NCBI RefSeq assembly: GCF_011751885.2
Contig: NZ_CP061771.1
Coordinates: 2,294,001 to 2,358,000 of the forward strand
Direction of reading: 5' to 3'
From: Salinibacterium sp. ZJ450
GTDB lineage: Bacteria > Actinomycetota > Actinomycetes > Actinomycetales > Microbacteriaceae
Length of the DNA: 64,000 nucleotides
This document shows positions 8,393 through 16,073 of this stretch, piece after piece (the first letter of the stretch is position 1; every line of letters begins with the position of its first letter). The notes beneath the pieces were generated by a model. It did not search any database. It was given only the letters and a program-made list of their open reading frames with translations, and was not told the DNA's origin. A program made the position numbers and the translations under genes.

Positions 8393-9472
8393 TTACTTCT
8401 GTGTCACGGCGTGAGCCGAGGTGCGGGCGACCGCTGCCGCGATGGCGTCGCCGACCTGTGCGGTCGACCGAGCCTCGCTGCCGCGCGCGGCCAGGTCGTC
8501 GGTCACCGACGCGCTCACTCGGGCTGCGGCATCCGCGAGTCCGAGGTTCTCGAGCAGCAGCGCGACCGAGAGGATCGCTGCGGTCGGGTCAGCCTTCTGC
8601 TGGCCGGCAATGTCGGGCGCGGAACCGTGAACCGGCTCAAACATGCTGGGGAAGGCGCCATCCGGGTTGATGTTGCCTGAGGCTGCCAGACCGATGCCGC
8701 CGCTGATTGCGCCTGCCAGGTCTGTGATGATGTCGCCGAAGAGGTTGTCCGTGACGATGGTGTCAAATCTACCCGGATTCGTGACCAGAAAAATCGTCAC
8801 CGCGTCGATGTGCAGGTAGTCGACCGCGACGTCCGGGTATTCGGCGGCCACGGCGTCGACGGTGCGCTGCCAGAGTCCGCCCGCGTGCACGAGCACGTTG
8901 GTCTTGTGCACCAGGGTCAACTTCTTGGCAGGGCGCCGGTTCGCCGTCTCGAACGCGAAGCGCACCACGCGCTCCACCCCGAATGCCGTGTTGACGCTCA
9001 CCTCGTTGGCCACCTCGTGCGGCGTTCCGACACGGATGGCGCCGCCGTTGCCCACGTACGGGCCCTCTGTGCCCTCACGCACCACGACAAAGTCGACCGC
9101 GCCCGGTGTGGCGAGCGGCGACGACACGCCCGGGAACAGGGTGGTGGGGCGCAGGTTCACGTAGTGGTCCAGGGCGAAGCGGAGCTTCAGCAGCAGTCCG
9201 CGCTCGATGATGCCGCCAGCAAGGCGTGGGTCGCGCGGGTCACCGCCGACGGCGCCGAGCAGAATCGCTTCGTGCTTCTTCAGCGCGGCCAGGCTGTCGT
9301 CGGTGAGGATTTCGCCAGTTGCCAGGTAGTGGGCAGCCCCGAAGGGGTACTCGGTGACGTCCACCGTGACGTCCTCTGGCACGGCGGCGTGCAGCACCTT
9401 GAGGGCTTCTGAGATGACTTCCGGGCCGATTCCGTCGCCGGGAATCACTGCGAGATCAATGGTTCGAGACAT
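8393..9472 (-). CDS. leuB: 3-isopropylmalate dehydrogenase
   Basis: A 359-residue NAD-dependent oxidative decarboxylase in leucine biosynthesis. It opens with [20 protein letters not shown] and carries the substrate- and metal-binding stretches ([49 protein letters not shown]) and the NAD-binding end [13 protein letters not shown]. The downstream neighbour is ilvE. Homoisocitrate and tartrate dehydrogenases are related, but the overall motif set and context favour LeuB. Confidence 0.95.
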   Translation of the reverse strand: MSRTIDLAVIPGDGIGPEVISEALKVLHAAVPEDVTVDVTEYPFGAAHYLATGEILTDDSLAALKKHEAILLGAVGGDPRDPRLAGGIIERGLLLKLRFALDHYVNLRPTTLFPGVSSPLATPGAVDFVVVREGTEGPYVGNGGAIRVGTPHEVANEVSVNTAFGVERVVRFAFETANRRPAKKLTLVHKTNVLVHAGGLWQRTVDAVAAEYPDVAVDYLHIDAVTIFLVTNPGRFDTIVTDNLFGDIITDLAGAISGGIGLAASGNINPDGAFPSMFEPVHGSAPDIAGQQKADPTAAILSVALLLENLGLADAAARVSASVTDDLAARGSEARSTAQVGDAIAAAVARTSAHAVTQK

Positions 9473-9512
9473 GGCTAAAGGGTAGTCCCCACCGGAGGGG
9501 GTACGAATTAAC

Positions 9513-9526
9513 CCCCCGTACGGGGG
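9513..9526. promoter_or_regulatory. 14-bp perfect palindrome upstream of leuB
   Basis: CCCCCGTACGGGGG lies 41 bases before the leuB ATG, in the divergent region shared with the DUF6458 gene. A second C/G-rich inverted element (CCCCACCGGAGGGG, from about 9487) lies closer to leuB. Either could be an operator; no regulator is assigned. Confidence 0.4.
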
Positions 9527-9614
9527 TCGTTGTCACTATGCTTGTGCCGTGGCAGCCCCGGCGAGAGATCCTCGCTGGTGGCACGACCACCGGAAATTGG
9601 AGGGACGCTGCACC

Positions 9615-9866
9615 ATGAGTATTGGATTTGGAGTCTTCCTGTTTGTTGTCGGCGCGATCTTGGCATTCGCCGTCAACGTCGAATTCGACTGGATCGCACT
9701 GTCGACCGTCGGCTGGATCTTGATGGCCGCGGGCGTGATCACGGTGATCATCGGGATCGTCCTTCTGGCGCGCCGTCGCCAGTCCATCAGCACCACCCGC
9801 TCCGCGGTTGACCCCGCGAGCGGCGAGCAGGTGACGCGTCGCGAGAACCTCAGCGATCCGCTGTAA
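9615..9866 (+). CDS. DUF6458-like small membrane protein
   Basis: An 83-residue protein starting MSIGFGVFLFVVGAILAFAV, with two transmembrane segments (about residues 5-25 and 30-52), then a basic patch ARRRQS and a polar tail rich in Ser, Arg and Asp. This matches the DUF6458 type, common in Microbacteriaceae and of unknown role. TTGGAGGGACG provides a clear ribosome site about nine bases before the ATG. An open frame runs 22 codons further upstream but lacks family similarity. Confidence 0.8.
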   Translation: MSIGFGVFLFVVGAILAFAVNVEFDWIALSTVGWILMAAGVITVIIGIVLLARRRQSISTTRSAVDPASGEQVTRRENLSDPL

Positions 9867-9888
9867 CCGATCGCGCACTTCACCCGAG

Positions 9889-9920
9889 GCCGGGCCGCTC
9901 ACGCGGCCCGGCTTTGCTGT
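9889..9920 (+). terminator. rho-independent terminator after the DUF6458 gene
   Basis: A 10-bp stem, GCCGGGCCGC (9889-9898) and GCGGCCCGGC (9903-9912), with a four-base loop, followed by TTTGCTGTT. It ends 46 bases after the DUF6458 stop codon. Confidence 0.7.
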
Positions 9921-10177
9921 TCCCGGGGCGGTCGGCGTTCCGAACGGCATTGCGGCCCGCGCGCGCGGGCCGCAGGTGCAGTCGCGCACGCACGGGAAAC
10001 GCTCGCTGCCCGCAGTCGCGTGCGCTCGCGATTGTTCAGGCGCGAAAGCAACTGAGAAGCGCGGGATTCGCGGGCTGCCAGCCGACTGCAACTCAGGGAC
10101 GCGCGCGCGGGCCGGGATGTAGCCCGGGCCTCGAGCCCCGGGCTCACAGGCTGAGCCAACGTCAATAAGCTGGACTC
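9921..10177. other. non-coding stretch rich in inverted repeats
   Basis: No convincing gene lies here; frames on both strands give only Arg/Ala/Pro-rich shadows. Structure is visible: a perfect 24-base palindrome at 9951-9974, an 8-bp inverted repeat AGCCCGGG/CCCGGGCT at 10121-10144, and GGCTCA/TGAGCC at 10141-10157. The stretch ends in the probable promoter of the next gene. It could hold a structured RNA or simply extreme GC spacer. Confidence 0.45.
10166..10171 (+). promoter_or_regulatory. putative -10 box
   Basis: TAAGCT, six bases before the ATG at 10178; leaderless geometry. Confidence 0.5.
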
Positions 10178-10534
10178 ATGGAAATACTTAGCAACATCCT
10201 GCTCGTGCTGCACTTCATCGGTCTCGCCTCGCTGCTCGGCGGGTTCCTCACCCAGATGTCGGGCTTCAAGACCGGCGCGGTGCGCATCAACCCGGCGATC
10301 CTGCATGGCGCGCTCACCCAGCTGGTCACCGGGGTGCTGCTGGTGGGCGTCATCCAGATGGGTGACCTCGGTGAGGTCGACAACATCAAGATCGCCGTGA
10401 AGCTGGTGATTGTGCTCGTGATCTACGTGCTGGCCTGGATCAACCGCAAGAAGGACCCCGTGGCGGTGCCGATCCTCGGCACGATCGGCCTGCTGACCAT
10501 CGCGAACATCGTGATCGCGGTGTTCTGGAAGTAG
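10178..10534 (+). CDS. small four-helix integral membrane protein, function unknown
   Basis: A 118-residue protein with four hydrophobic helices (about residues 5-25, 43-62, 73-89 and 97-116). It carries small conserved-looking spots such as LLVLHFIGLASLLGG and a Met/Asp loop (QMGDLGE). Related proteins occur widely in Actinobacteria without an assigned role. No SD sequence is evident; the TAAGCT hexamer ends six bases before the ATG, so the mRNA is probably leaderless. A strong hairpin terminator follows after 12 bases. Confidence 0.75.
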   Translation: MEILSNILLVLHFIGLASLLGGFLTQMSGFKTGAVRINPAILHGALTQLVTGVLLVGVIQMGDLGEVDNIKIAVKLVIVLVIYVLAWINRKKDPVAVPILGTIGLLTIANIVIAVFWK

Positions 10535-10546
10535 CGCGGCTCCCCC

Positions 10547-10599
10547 ATTCCGCAGATGAGGCCCATGTCCAAACCGGACATGGGCCTCTTCTGCGGAAT
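10547..10599. terminator. bidirectional hairpin terminator between convergent genes
   Basis: Two 24-base arms (10547-10570 and 10576-10599) are complementary except for one position, with a five-base loop AAACC. It lies between the membrane-protein gene on the plus strand and serA on the minus strand and should stop both transcripts. No long T-run follows on either side, as is common in GC-rich actinobacteria. Confidence 0.75.
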
Positions 10600-10605
10600 C
10601 AATGA

Positions 10606-12195
10606 CTAGTCGACGACGTCGATTTCCTTCAGCAGGTCGGCATCGATGGCCACCGCAACCTTGGTCAGCAGGCTCTCGGGAACCTTAGAGTCCACGACGA
10701 GCACGCTGAGCGCCTTGCCGCCGGCCTCGTGGCGGGCGATCTGCATGCCGGCGATGTTGACCTGCGCCTCGCCGAACTCCTTGCCGTAGATTGCGACGAT
10801 GCCGGGACGGTCGGTGTAGAGCATCACGATCAGGTGCTTGGACATCGGCACCTCGACGTCGTAGCCGTTGATCTCGACGATCTTCTCGATCTGCTTCGTG
10901 CCGGTCAGCGTGCCAGACACCGAGATCTGCGAGCCGTCGCTCAGCGCACCGCGAATGGTGAGCAGGTTGCGGTACTCCTCGCTGGCCGACTCGGTGATCA
11001 GGCGCACCTCGATGCCGCGCTGCTCGGCGAGCAGCGGCGCGTTCACGTAGCTGACCTGCTCGCTGACGATGTTCAGGAAGATGCCCTTCAGCGCGGCGAG
11101 CTTCAGCACGCTCACGTCGAACTCGGCGATCTCGCCGCGCACCTCGACGTCAACGCTGGTCAGCGGGCTGTCGACCAGTCCGCTGAACACCTGGCCGAGC
11201 CGCTCCATCAGCGGGATGCCGGGGCGCACCGACTGGTCAATGACGCCACCGGCAACGTTCACGGCATCCGGAACGAGTTCGCCGCCGAGCGCCAGCCGCA
11301 CCGACTTCGCAACCGACACACCGGCCTTCTCCTGCGCCTCGTCGGTGGAGGCACCGAGGTGCGGGGTAAGGATGATGTTGTCGAGCTCGAGCAGCGGCGA
11401 GTTCTTCGGCGGCTCGTTCACGAACACGTCGAGGCCGGCACCGGCGATGCGGTTCGACTTGAGCGCCGCATACAGCGCGTCTTCGTCGATGATGCCGCCA
11501 CGGCTGGCGTTCACGATGCGCAGGGTGGGCTTCGCCTTGGCGAACTCGTCCGCGCCGATCAGGCCGGTGGTCTCGGGCGTCTTCGGGATGTGGATGGTGA
11601 TGAAGTCGGCCTGCTCCATCAGCTCGTCGAGGCTCAGCAGGGTGACACCGAGCTGCTGGGCGCGCGCTGGCGTCACGTAGGGGTCGTAGGCGACCAGGTT
11701 CGCGCCGAATCCGGCGAGACGCTGCGCCACCAGGGTGCCGATGCGGCCGAGGCCGACGACGCCGATGGTCTTCTCGTACATCTCGACACCGGTGAACTTG
11801 GAGCGCTTCCACTCCCCCTTCTTCGCCGAGTGGTTGGCGTCGGGGATGAACCGGGCCAGCGACAGCAGGTGGCCGATCGCCAGTTCGGCGGCGCTCACCA
11901 CGTTGGAGGTGGGTGCGTTGACAACCATGACACCGGCGGATGTCGCGGCCTTGATGTCCACGTTGTCCAGGCCAACCCCGGCACGGGCGATCACCTTGAG
12001 CTGCGGGGCCGCGGCGATGGCTTCGGCGTCCACCTGGGTGGCGGAGCGCACCAGGATGGCGCTGGCGTCGGCGAGCGCCGAGAGCAGGGCCGGTCGATCG
12101 GTTCCGTCAACGGAACGGACTTCGAAGTCGGGGCCGAGGGCCTCAACGGTAGCGGGCGAGAGTTCTTCTGCGATCAGCACGATCGGCTTTGCCAC
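10606..12195 (-). CDS. serA: D-3-phosphoglycerate dehydrogenase
   Basis: First enzyme of serine biosynthesis: oxidises 3-phosphoglycerate with NAD. The 529-residue form is the long actinobacterial type with an intervening (ASB) domain and a C-terminal ACT domain. Visible are the nucleotide-binding turn VVGLGRIGTLVAQRLAGFG (about residues 146-164), VNASRGGIIDEDAL, and the catalytic His region ILTPHLGAST (about 276-285). The ACT domain begins near residue 455 (VMLYTDRPGIVAIYG). Serine feedback through the ACT domain is known in this type. AAAGGAC upstream of the ATG is the ribosome site. Confidence 0.96.
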   Translation of the reverse strand: MAKPIVLIAEELSPATVEALGPDFEVRSVDGTDRPALLSALADASAILVRSATQVDAEAIAAAPQLKVIARAGVGLDNVDIKAATSAGVMVVNAPTSNVVSAAELAIGHLLSLARFIPDANHSAKKGEWKRSKFTGVEMYEKTIGVVGLGRIGTLVAQRLAGFGANLVAYDPYVTPARAQQLGVTLLSLDELMEQADFITIHIPKTPETTGLIGADEFAKAKPTLRIVNASRGGIIDEDALYAALKSNRIAGAGLDVFVNEPPKNSPLLELDNIILTPHLGASTDEAQEKAGVSVAKSVRLALGGELVPDAVNVAGGVIDQSVRPGIPLMERLGQVFSGLVDSPLTSVDVEVRGEIAEFDVSVLKLAALKGIFLNIVSEQVSYVNAPLLAEQRGIEVRLITESASEEYRNLLTIRGALSDGSQISVSGTLTGTKQIEKIVEINGYDVEVPMSKHLIVMLYTDRPGIVAIYGKEFGEAQVNIAGMQIARHEAGGKALSVLVVDSKVPESLLTKVAVAIDADLLKEIDVVD

Positions 12196-12245
12196 GACGG
12201 TGTCCTTTTTGCGAGAGGGGTGGGAACCTGACGCAGTTTACCGGG

Positions 12246-12587
12246 CTAGAGACCGCCGGCTCGCACGTACGCGGTGAGGCTGAGGCTGAGCACCGCCACC
12301 AGGCAGAGTCCGCCGACCAGCAAGGCAGCCTTCTGCAGCAGCGGCCTGCGGCGACCGAGCACCGCGGCGAGCGCGAACGCGGCGACCGGCGCCACGGTGT
12401 TGGCGATGAACGCGGTCCACGGCACCGGCGCGCCGACGCTCGTGAACGTGCCCGGCGCGACCACCAGGGTCTCGATTGCTTCCCACAGGTCGTAGGCGTA
12501 GAGCAGCCCGAAGAGGATCAGCAGCGACAGCCCCGGCCACGACGGGCGGGCGCGCTCCGTGACGGCAGGGTTAGCGACATCCGACAT
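12246..12587 (-). CDS. small membrane protein, function unknown
   Basis: A 113-residue protein with a short polar N-terminus and three hydrophobic helices (about residues 19-37, 55-77 and 84-107). It has no recognisable motif. It lies two bases downstream of another small membrane protein gene, and the pair may form one transcript. Both have the topology of Microbacteriaceae housekeeping membrane proteins without assigned function. Confidence 0.7.
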   Translation of the reverse strand: MSDVANPAVTERARPSWPGLSLLILFGLLYAYDLWEAIETLVVAPGTFTSVGAPVPWTAFIANTVAPVAAFALAAVLGRRRPLLQKAALLVGGLCLVAVLSLSLTAYVRAGGL

Positions 12588-12589
12588 TC

Positions 12590-13018
12590 TTAGAATCCCC
12601 CCAGTACCAGTGGAACGGGCACCAGCAGCACCACGCCGGCGAGCAGCCAGCCCAGCCGCGTCACCGTCGAGCGGCCGCGAGTGAGCAGGAAGGTGGTCGC
12701 CATCCAGACGGCGGGCGCGGCGATGGCGAGGAACTCGCCGAACTGCGACATGATCTCGGCGAACAGGGTCGCCATGCTGAACGGGTCGCGGGTGATCGCG
12801 ATCACCCAGCCCACGGTGTACAGCAGGTAGATGCCGCCGATGATGCCGTAGACCACGAGCAGCACGGAACCGGTCACCGGGCGGGCGTCGGAGCCCTGGG
12901 TGGCGTCCTCTGCCACCTCGTCCGACTCGTCGCCGGACGCCGCTCCCGCACGCGGCGGGAGGTCAAGCTGCGAGTCGCCTGCCCAACTGAGGGCTTCCTC
13001 GTCGGGTTCGGTGCTCAT
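12590..13018 (-). CDS. membrane protein with acidic N-terminal tail, function unknown
   Basis: A 142-residue protein. The first ~45 residues are polar and acidic (EPDEEALSWAGDSQLD, later DESDEVAEDATQG) and look disordered; three hydrophobic helices follow (about 50-75, 85-110 and 120-140). Homologues in this family are sometimes labelled as DNA polymerase III gamma/tau, which the sequence here does not support. The start ATG has TAGGCT six bases upstream and no SD site. It precedes the 113-residue membrane protein gene by two bases. Confidence 0.72.
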   Translation of the reverse strand: MSTEPDEEALSWAGDSQLDLPPRAGAASGDESDEVAEDATQGSDARPVTGSVLLVVYGIIGGIYLLYTVGWVIAITRDPFSMATLFAEIMSQFGEFLAIAAPAVWMATTFLLTRGRSTVTRLGWLLAGVVLLVPVPLVLGGF

Positions 13019-13024
13019 GCTTCG

Positions 13025-13030
13025 AGCCTA
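13025..13030 (-). promoter_or_regulatory. putative -10 box
   Basis: TAGGCT on the minus strand, six bases before the ATG at 13018; it overlaps the 3' end of mtlD. Confidence 0.45.
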
Positions 13031-14200
13031 ACCGTCGGTCATGCCCTTCGAGACCGTGCCCTTCGAGACGGTGCGGGTGACGCTGTCCTGCATCAGGCCG
13101 ACGACCGGCGCGAACAGCGGATGCTCCTGCTCGAGGCCGGTGATCTCGACGACGAGCTCGGCGGGGCTCCGGTCGCTTGCCAGCAGCGCGCGCAGTTCGA
13201 CGCTCTCCGCGTCGTCTGGCACATCGAACTGCAGCGCCGCGTCGATCGCCCGCAACAGCGCGGGCGTCTGCTCGCCGCGCTCGGCGAGTTGCGCGGCGGG
13301 GCCGATGAAGCGCTCGTGGCGGCTCAGCTTGCGCAGCGGGTTGCGGCCCACCCGCTCGCAGGTGTCTGGCAGGTGCTCGTTCGAGATGCGCGCCAGGGTC
13401 TTCTCGATGTACGCCTGCTGCTCGTCGTCGGTGAAACCGTGCTTGGCCACGAGCAGCGTCTTGGTCTCGGCCAGCACCGCCCGCACCTCCGCCTGCAGCG
13501 CCGGCGTGCCGAGCACCTCGCGGATGGTCGCAATGCCCTGCAGATGGCCGTGGTAGGCCGCGGTGGCGTGCCCGGTGTTGACCGTGAACAGCTTGCGCTC
13601 GATGAACGGGGTGAGGTCATCGACCCAGGTCACCCCGAACAGGTCGGGCTCGGAGCCGTGGAACGGTGTGCGGTCGATCACCCACTCGAAGAACGACTCG
13701 AGCGTGACGTCGAGGCCGCCGCCGCGCTGCTCCGGCACGATGCGGTCGATGGCGCAGTTCGCGAAGACCGCGTTCTGGGCGGGGTTCAGCCGGTGCACGT
13801 CGCCGGCGAGGGTATCGGTGGCGTTGATCGCGTTCTCGCAGGCGATCACGGCCAGCGGTGCACCGCCGGTGCGGGCGGCGATGCCCGCCGCGATCAGCGG
13901 CGCCACGAACGGCAGCACGCGGGCGCCGACCGCGGTGGTGACGATGTCCGCCGACGCGATCTCGGCGATGACGTCGGCCTCGTGGCTGCGGCTGTTGATC
14001 GCACGATAGCCGTCGACGGTGCGGACCTGGGCACCCTCGCCCACCTCGTGCACCTGGTAGCTGGGCTGCGACTGCAGCGCCATGATGAGCTCATCGCTCA
14101 CATCGGCGAAGACGACCTCGTAGCCGGAGGCGTGGAGGAACTGTGCGACGAACCCCCTCCCGATGTTTCCCGCACCGAAATGGACCGCCGTCTTCGCCAT
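13028..14200 (-). CDS. mtlD: mannitol-1-phosphate 5-dehydrogenase
   Basis: A 390-residue member of the polyol-specific long-chain dehydrogenase family. It should oxidise mannitol 1-phosphate to fructose 6-phosphate with NAD. The NAD-binding start AVHFGAGNIGRGFVAQFLH (residues 5-23) is diagnostic, and NTGHATAAYHG near the middle is part of the substrate site. The C-terminus ends with a duplicated KGTVSKG segment. GTAGGAGTAGCGC before the ATG includes an SD site. No mannitol PTS genes are next to it, so in this organism the enzyme may serve mannitol phosphate made or taken up elsewhere. Confidence 0.93.
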   Translation of the reverse strand: MAKTAVHFGAGNIGRGFVAQFLHASGYEVVFADVSDELIMALQSQPSYQVHEVGEGAQVRTVDGYRAINSRSHEADVIAEIASADIVTTAVGARVLPFVAPLIAAGIAARTGGAPLAVIACENAINATDTLAGDVHRLNPAQNAVFANCAIDRIVPEQRGGGLDVTLESFFEWVIDRTPFHGSEPDLFGVTWVDDLTPFIERKLFTVNTGHATAAYHGHLQGIATIREVLGTPALQAEVRAVLAETKTLLVAKHGFTDDEQQAYIEKTLARISNEHLPDTCERVGRNPLRKLSRHERFIGPAAQLAERGEQTPALLRAIDAALQFDVPDDAESVELRALLASDRSPAELVVEITGLEQEHPLFAPVVGLMQDSVTRTVSKGTVSKGMTDG

Positions 14201-14209
14201 GCGCTACTC

Positions 14210-14476
14210 CTACACCTTGAGTTTTTCGTAGATCGCCTTGCACGCTGGGCACACCGGAAACTTCTCGGGGTCGCGGCCGGGCAGCCACTTCTTTCCGCAG
14301 AGGGCGCGGACCGGCTTGCCGGTCATCGCCGATTCGACGATCTTGTTCTTCGGCACGTAGTGCGAGAACCGATCGTGGTCGCCATCCTCGATCTGCTCGT
14401 CATTCAGAAGCTTTTCGAGTTCGCGGTCGAGAACGTCGGTTCCCCCGCCGCTGTGGTCATTGTCGGTGCTGCTCAT
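14210..14476 (-). CDS. DUF3039 protein
   Basis: An 88-residue soluble protein: acidic N-terminus (TDVLDRELEKLLNDEQIEDG), then HYVPKNKIVESAMTGKPVRALCGKKW, and a Cys-x2-Cys near the end (VCPACKAIYEKL). With the Cys at position ALCGK this could bind a metal. DUF3039 is common in high-GC actinobacteria and of unknown role. The ATG at 14476 has TACCAT seven bases upstream; an alternative ATG at 14485 would add three residues. mtlD follows after nine bases. Confidence 0.88.
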   Translation of the reverse strand: MSSTDNDHSGGGTDVLDRELEKLLNDEQIEDGDHDRFSHYVPKNKIVESAMTGKPVRALCGKKWLPGRDPEKFPVCPACKAIYEKLKV

Positions 14477-14483
14477 GCACCCC

Positions 14484-14489
14484 ATGGTA
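14484..14489 (-). promoter_or_regulatory. putative -10 box of the DUF3039 gene
   Basis: TACCAT on the minus strand, seven bases before the ATG at 14476. Confidence 0.4.
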
Positions 14490-14501
14490 GTTCGGGCGTC
14501 G

Positions 14502-16073
14502 TCAGTTTCGCTGACTGAAGGCGAGCAGCTCTGGTGCGCGACGTTCGAACAGTCGCCCGCCGAGGTGCACGCCGGCCCAGAGCACGAACGAGCCGAACAC
14601 CACACCGGTCAGCAGCGTCGCCCAGTTGTACCAGCCGTCGAGGAACAGGCTGGCGATGCCCAGCACTATCGCAGGCCCCGCCAGCACGATCGTGGCGAAG
14701 AACGACAGGGTCTGAATCAGAGCGGATGCCGTGTTGCCCGACTGCGGCTGTGTGAAGGGGCTATCGCCCGGTCGCACCGCGGGATACGGGAACTGGGCGG
14801 ACATGACGCTGGAGAGGCCGAGGCCGACCAGCAGGATGCCGAGGCCGACCCCGCTCATCGCCGGCAGCACCGACCAGTCGCCGTACACCCAGGCGCACAG
14901 CACCGAGGTGACGAGGGTCAGCGGGACGCCGAGCGCCAGCGCCGGCAGCACGCGGCCGATCCGGTCGTCACGGCCGCGCGTGTTCGAAGCGATATGCAGC
15001 CACAGTGCGGTGTTGTCGTAGGCGACGTCGTTGTGGATCGACCAGCCGAGAAACAACGCCACCACGGGAACGGGCAGCAGCGCGATCAGGTCGCTGGGCA
15101 CCCCGGCGATGCCGAGCGGCACCACCATGATCAGCGGCACGATGGGGATGATCACCAGGGACACCTTGTATCGGGCGTCGCGCATCCAGTACGTGATGCT
15201 GCGGGCGGCGATCGCACCGGCCGGGCTGGACCCGACTCGGCCGAACCAGCCGATTCCGCTGTAGTGGGTGGCCGCCGCCTCACGCTGCGGGGTGACCAGC
15301 ATGTGGGCGACCAGCGCCCGCCACGCGAGCCAGAGCAGTGCGACGAATCCGAGTGAAAGCAGTGACTTGATCAGCGCCGGGCCCACGTCGCCCGCCGCGG
15401 CATCGGCCGGCGCGGCCCAGGCCGCGCCGAGCGGCGTCCAGCCCGCGACATCCGCAAACGAAGTCAGCACACCGAGACCGTCGACCATCCAGTCGACCTC
15501 GCTCAGCAGCACGACCACCGGTGCCAGCAGCATCAAGCCGACCACGGCGACCAGGGCGGTGGCGTCCCTCGCCCGTCGGCTGGCCAGCGCGAAGGCTCCG
15601 ATCGACGTGGAGACCCTGGCGGCAAGCAGACAGGTGGCCACGATCATCGGGATGGCGAGAATCGAGAGCAGCGTGGCCAGTACGCCGCGGCTGAAGGTGA
15701 CAACCTGGCCGACGCCGACCACCGTGGCCGCCAGGGCGGGCACGCCGAGCAGGGTGCTCACGGCGAGCGCGGTGGCCAGTGTGGTGGTGTCGATGCCGAA
15801 CAGTGAGAACTTGCGCGGATCCAGCGGGTCATCAATGCCGAAGAACAGCGGAACGATGAAGGTGCCGGCGACGATCAGGGTGCCCGCGGTGACCACGATG
15901 GCCCTGGCGGTGTCGATCTCGACCAGGCGCAGCCCAACAAGCGCGAGAAAGCCGAACACGGCGAATCCCAACCCGTACAGCAGACCGACCAGCGTGCCGA
16001 CCACCTGCCACGGACTGCGCTTGAGGGTGTTGGCGAGCAGTCGCAGCTTCAGTCGGAGAAACTGTGCAACCAT
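14502..16073 (-). CDS. ABC-type exporter permease (large, ~12 helices)
   Basis: A 523-residue membrane protein with about twelve hydrophobic segments and a basic N-terminus (LRLKLRLLANTLKRSP). Its gene starts inside the end of the upstream ATPase gene (25-base overlap), so they form one exporter. The permease belongs to a large actinobacterial family related to ABC-2 transporters, and its substrate is unknown. No periplasmic binding protein is encoded nearby, so export is more likely than import. Confidence 0.8.
   Translation of the reverse strand: MVAQFLRLKLRLLANTLKRSPWQVVGTLVGLLYGLGFAVFGFLALVGLRLVEIDTARAIVVTAGTLIVAGTFIVPLFFGIDDPLDPRKFSLFGIDTTTLATALAVSTLLGVPALAATVVGVGQVVTFSRGVLATLLSILAIPMIVATCLLAARVSTSIGAFALASRRARDATALVAVVGLMLLAPVVVLLSEVDWMVDGLGVLTSFADVAGWTPLGAAWAAPADAAAGDVGPALIKSLLSLGFVALLWLAWRALVAHMLVTPQREAAATHYSGIGWFGRVGSSPAGAIAARSITYWMRDARYKVSLVIIPIVPLIMVVPLGIAGVPSDLIALLPVPVVALFLGWSIHNDVAYDNTALWLHIASNTRGRDDRIGRVLPALALGVPLTLVTSVLCAWVYGDWSVLPAMSGVGLGILLVGLGLSSVMSAQFPYPAVRPGDSPFTQPQSGNTASALIQTLSFFATIVLAGPAIVLGIASLFLDGWYNWATLLTGVVFGSFVLWAGVHLGGRLFERRAPELLAFSQRN

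Noticed and set aside
9951-10157. CRISPR array or phage attachment site
   Set aside because: The inverted repeats differ from each other and there is no regular spacer spacing or adjacent integrase or tRNA.
9899-10306. Minus-strand frames over the non-coding block at 9.9-10.3 kb
   Set aside because: They overlap the next gene's start and terminator hairpins, and the translated text is low-complexity Arg/Ala.
10547-10599. The 24-bp hairpin as a mobile element end
   Set aside because: Its place exactly between two convergent stops and its size fit a bidirectional terminator; no second copy is seen in the window.
10729-12231. 500-codon frame antisense to serA
   Set aside because: Shadow of serA; composition is Asp/Leu/Gly/His-rich without recognisable domains.
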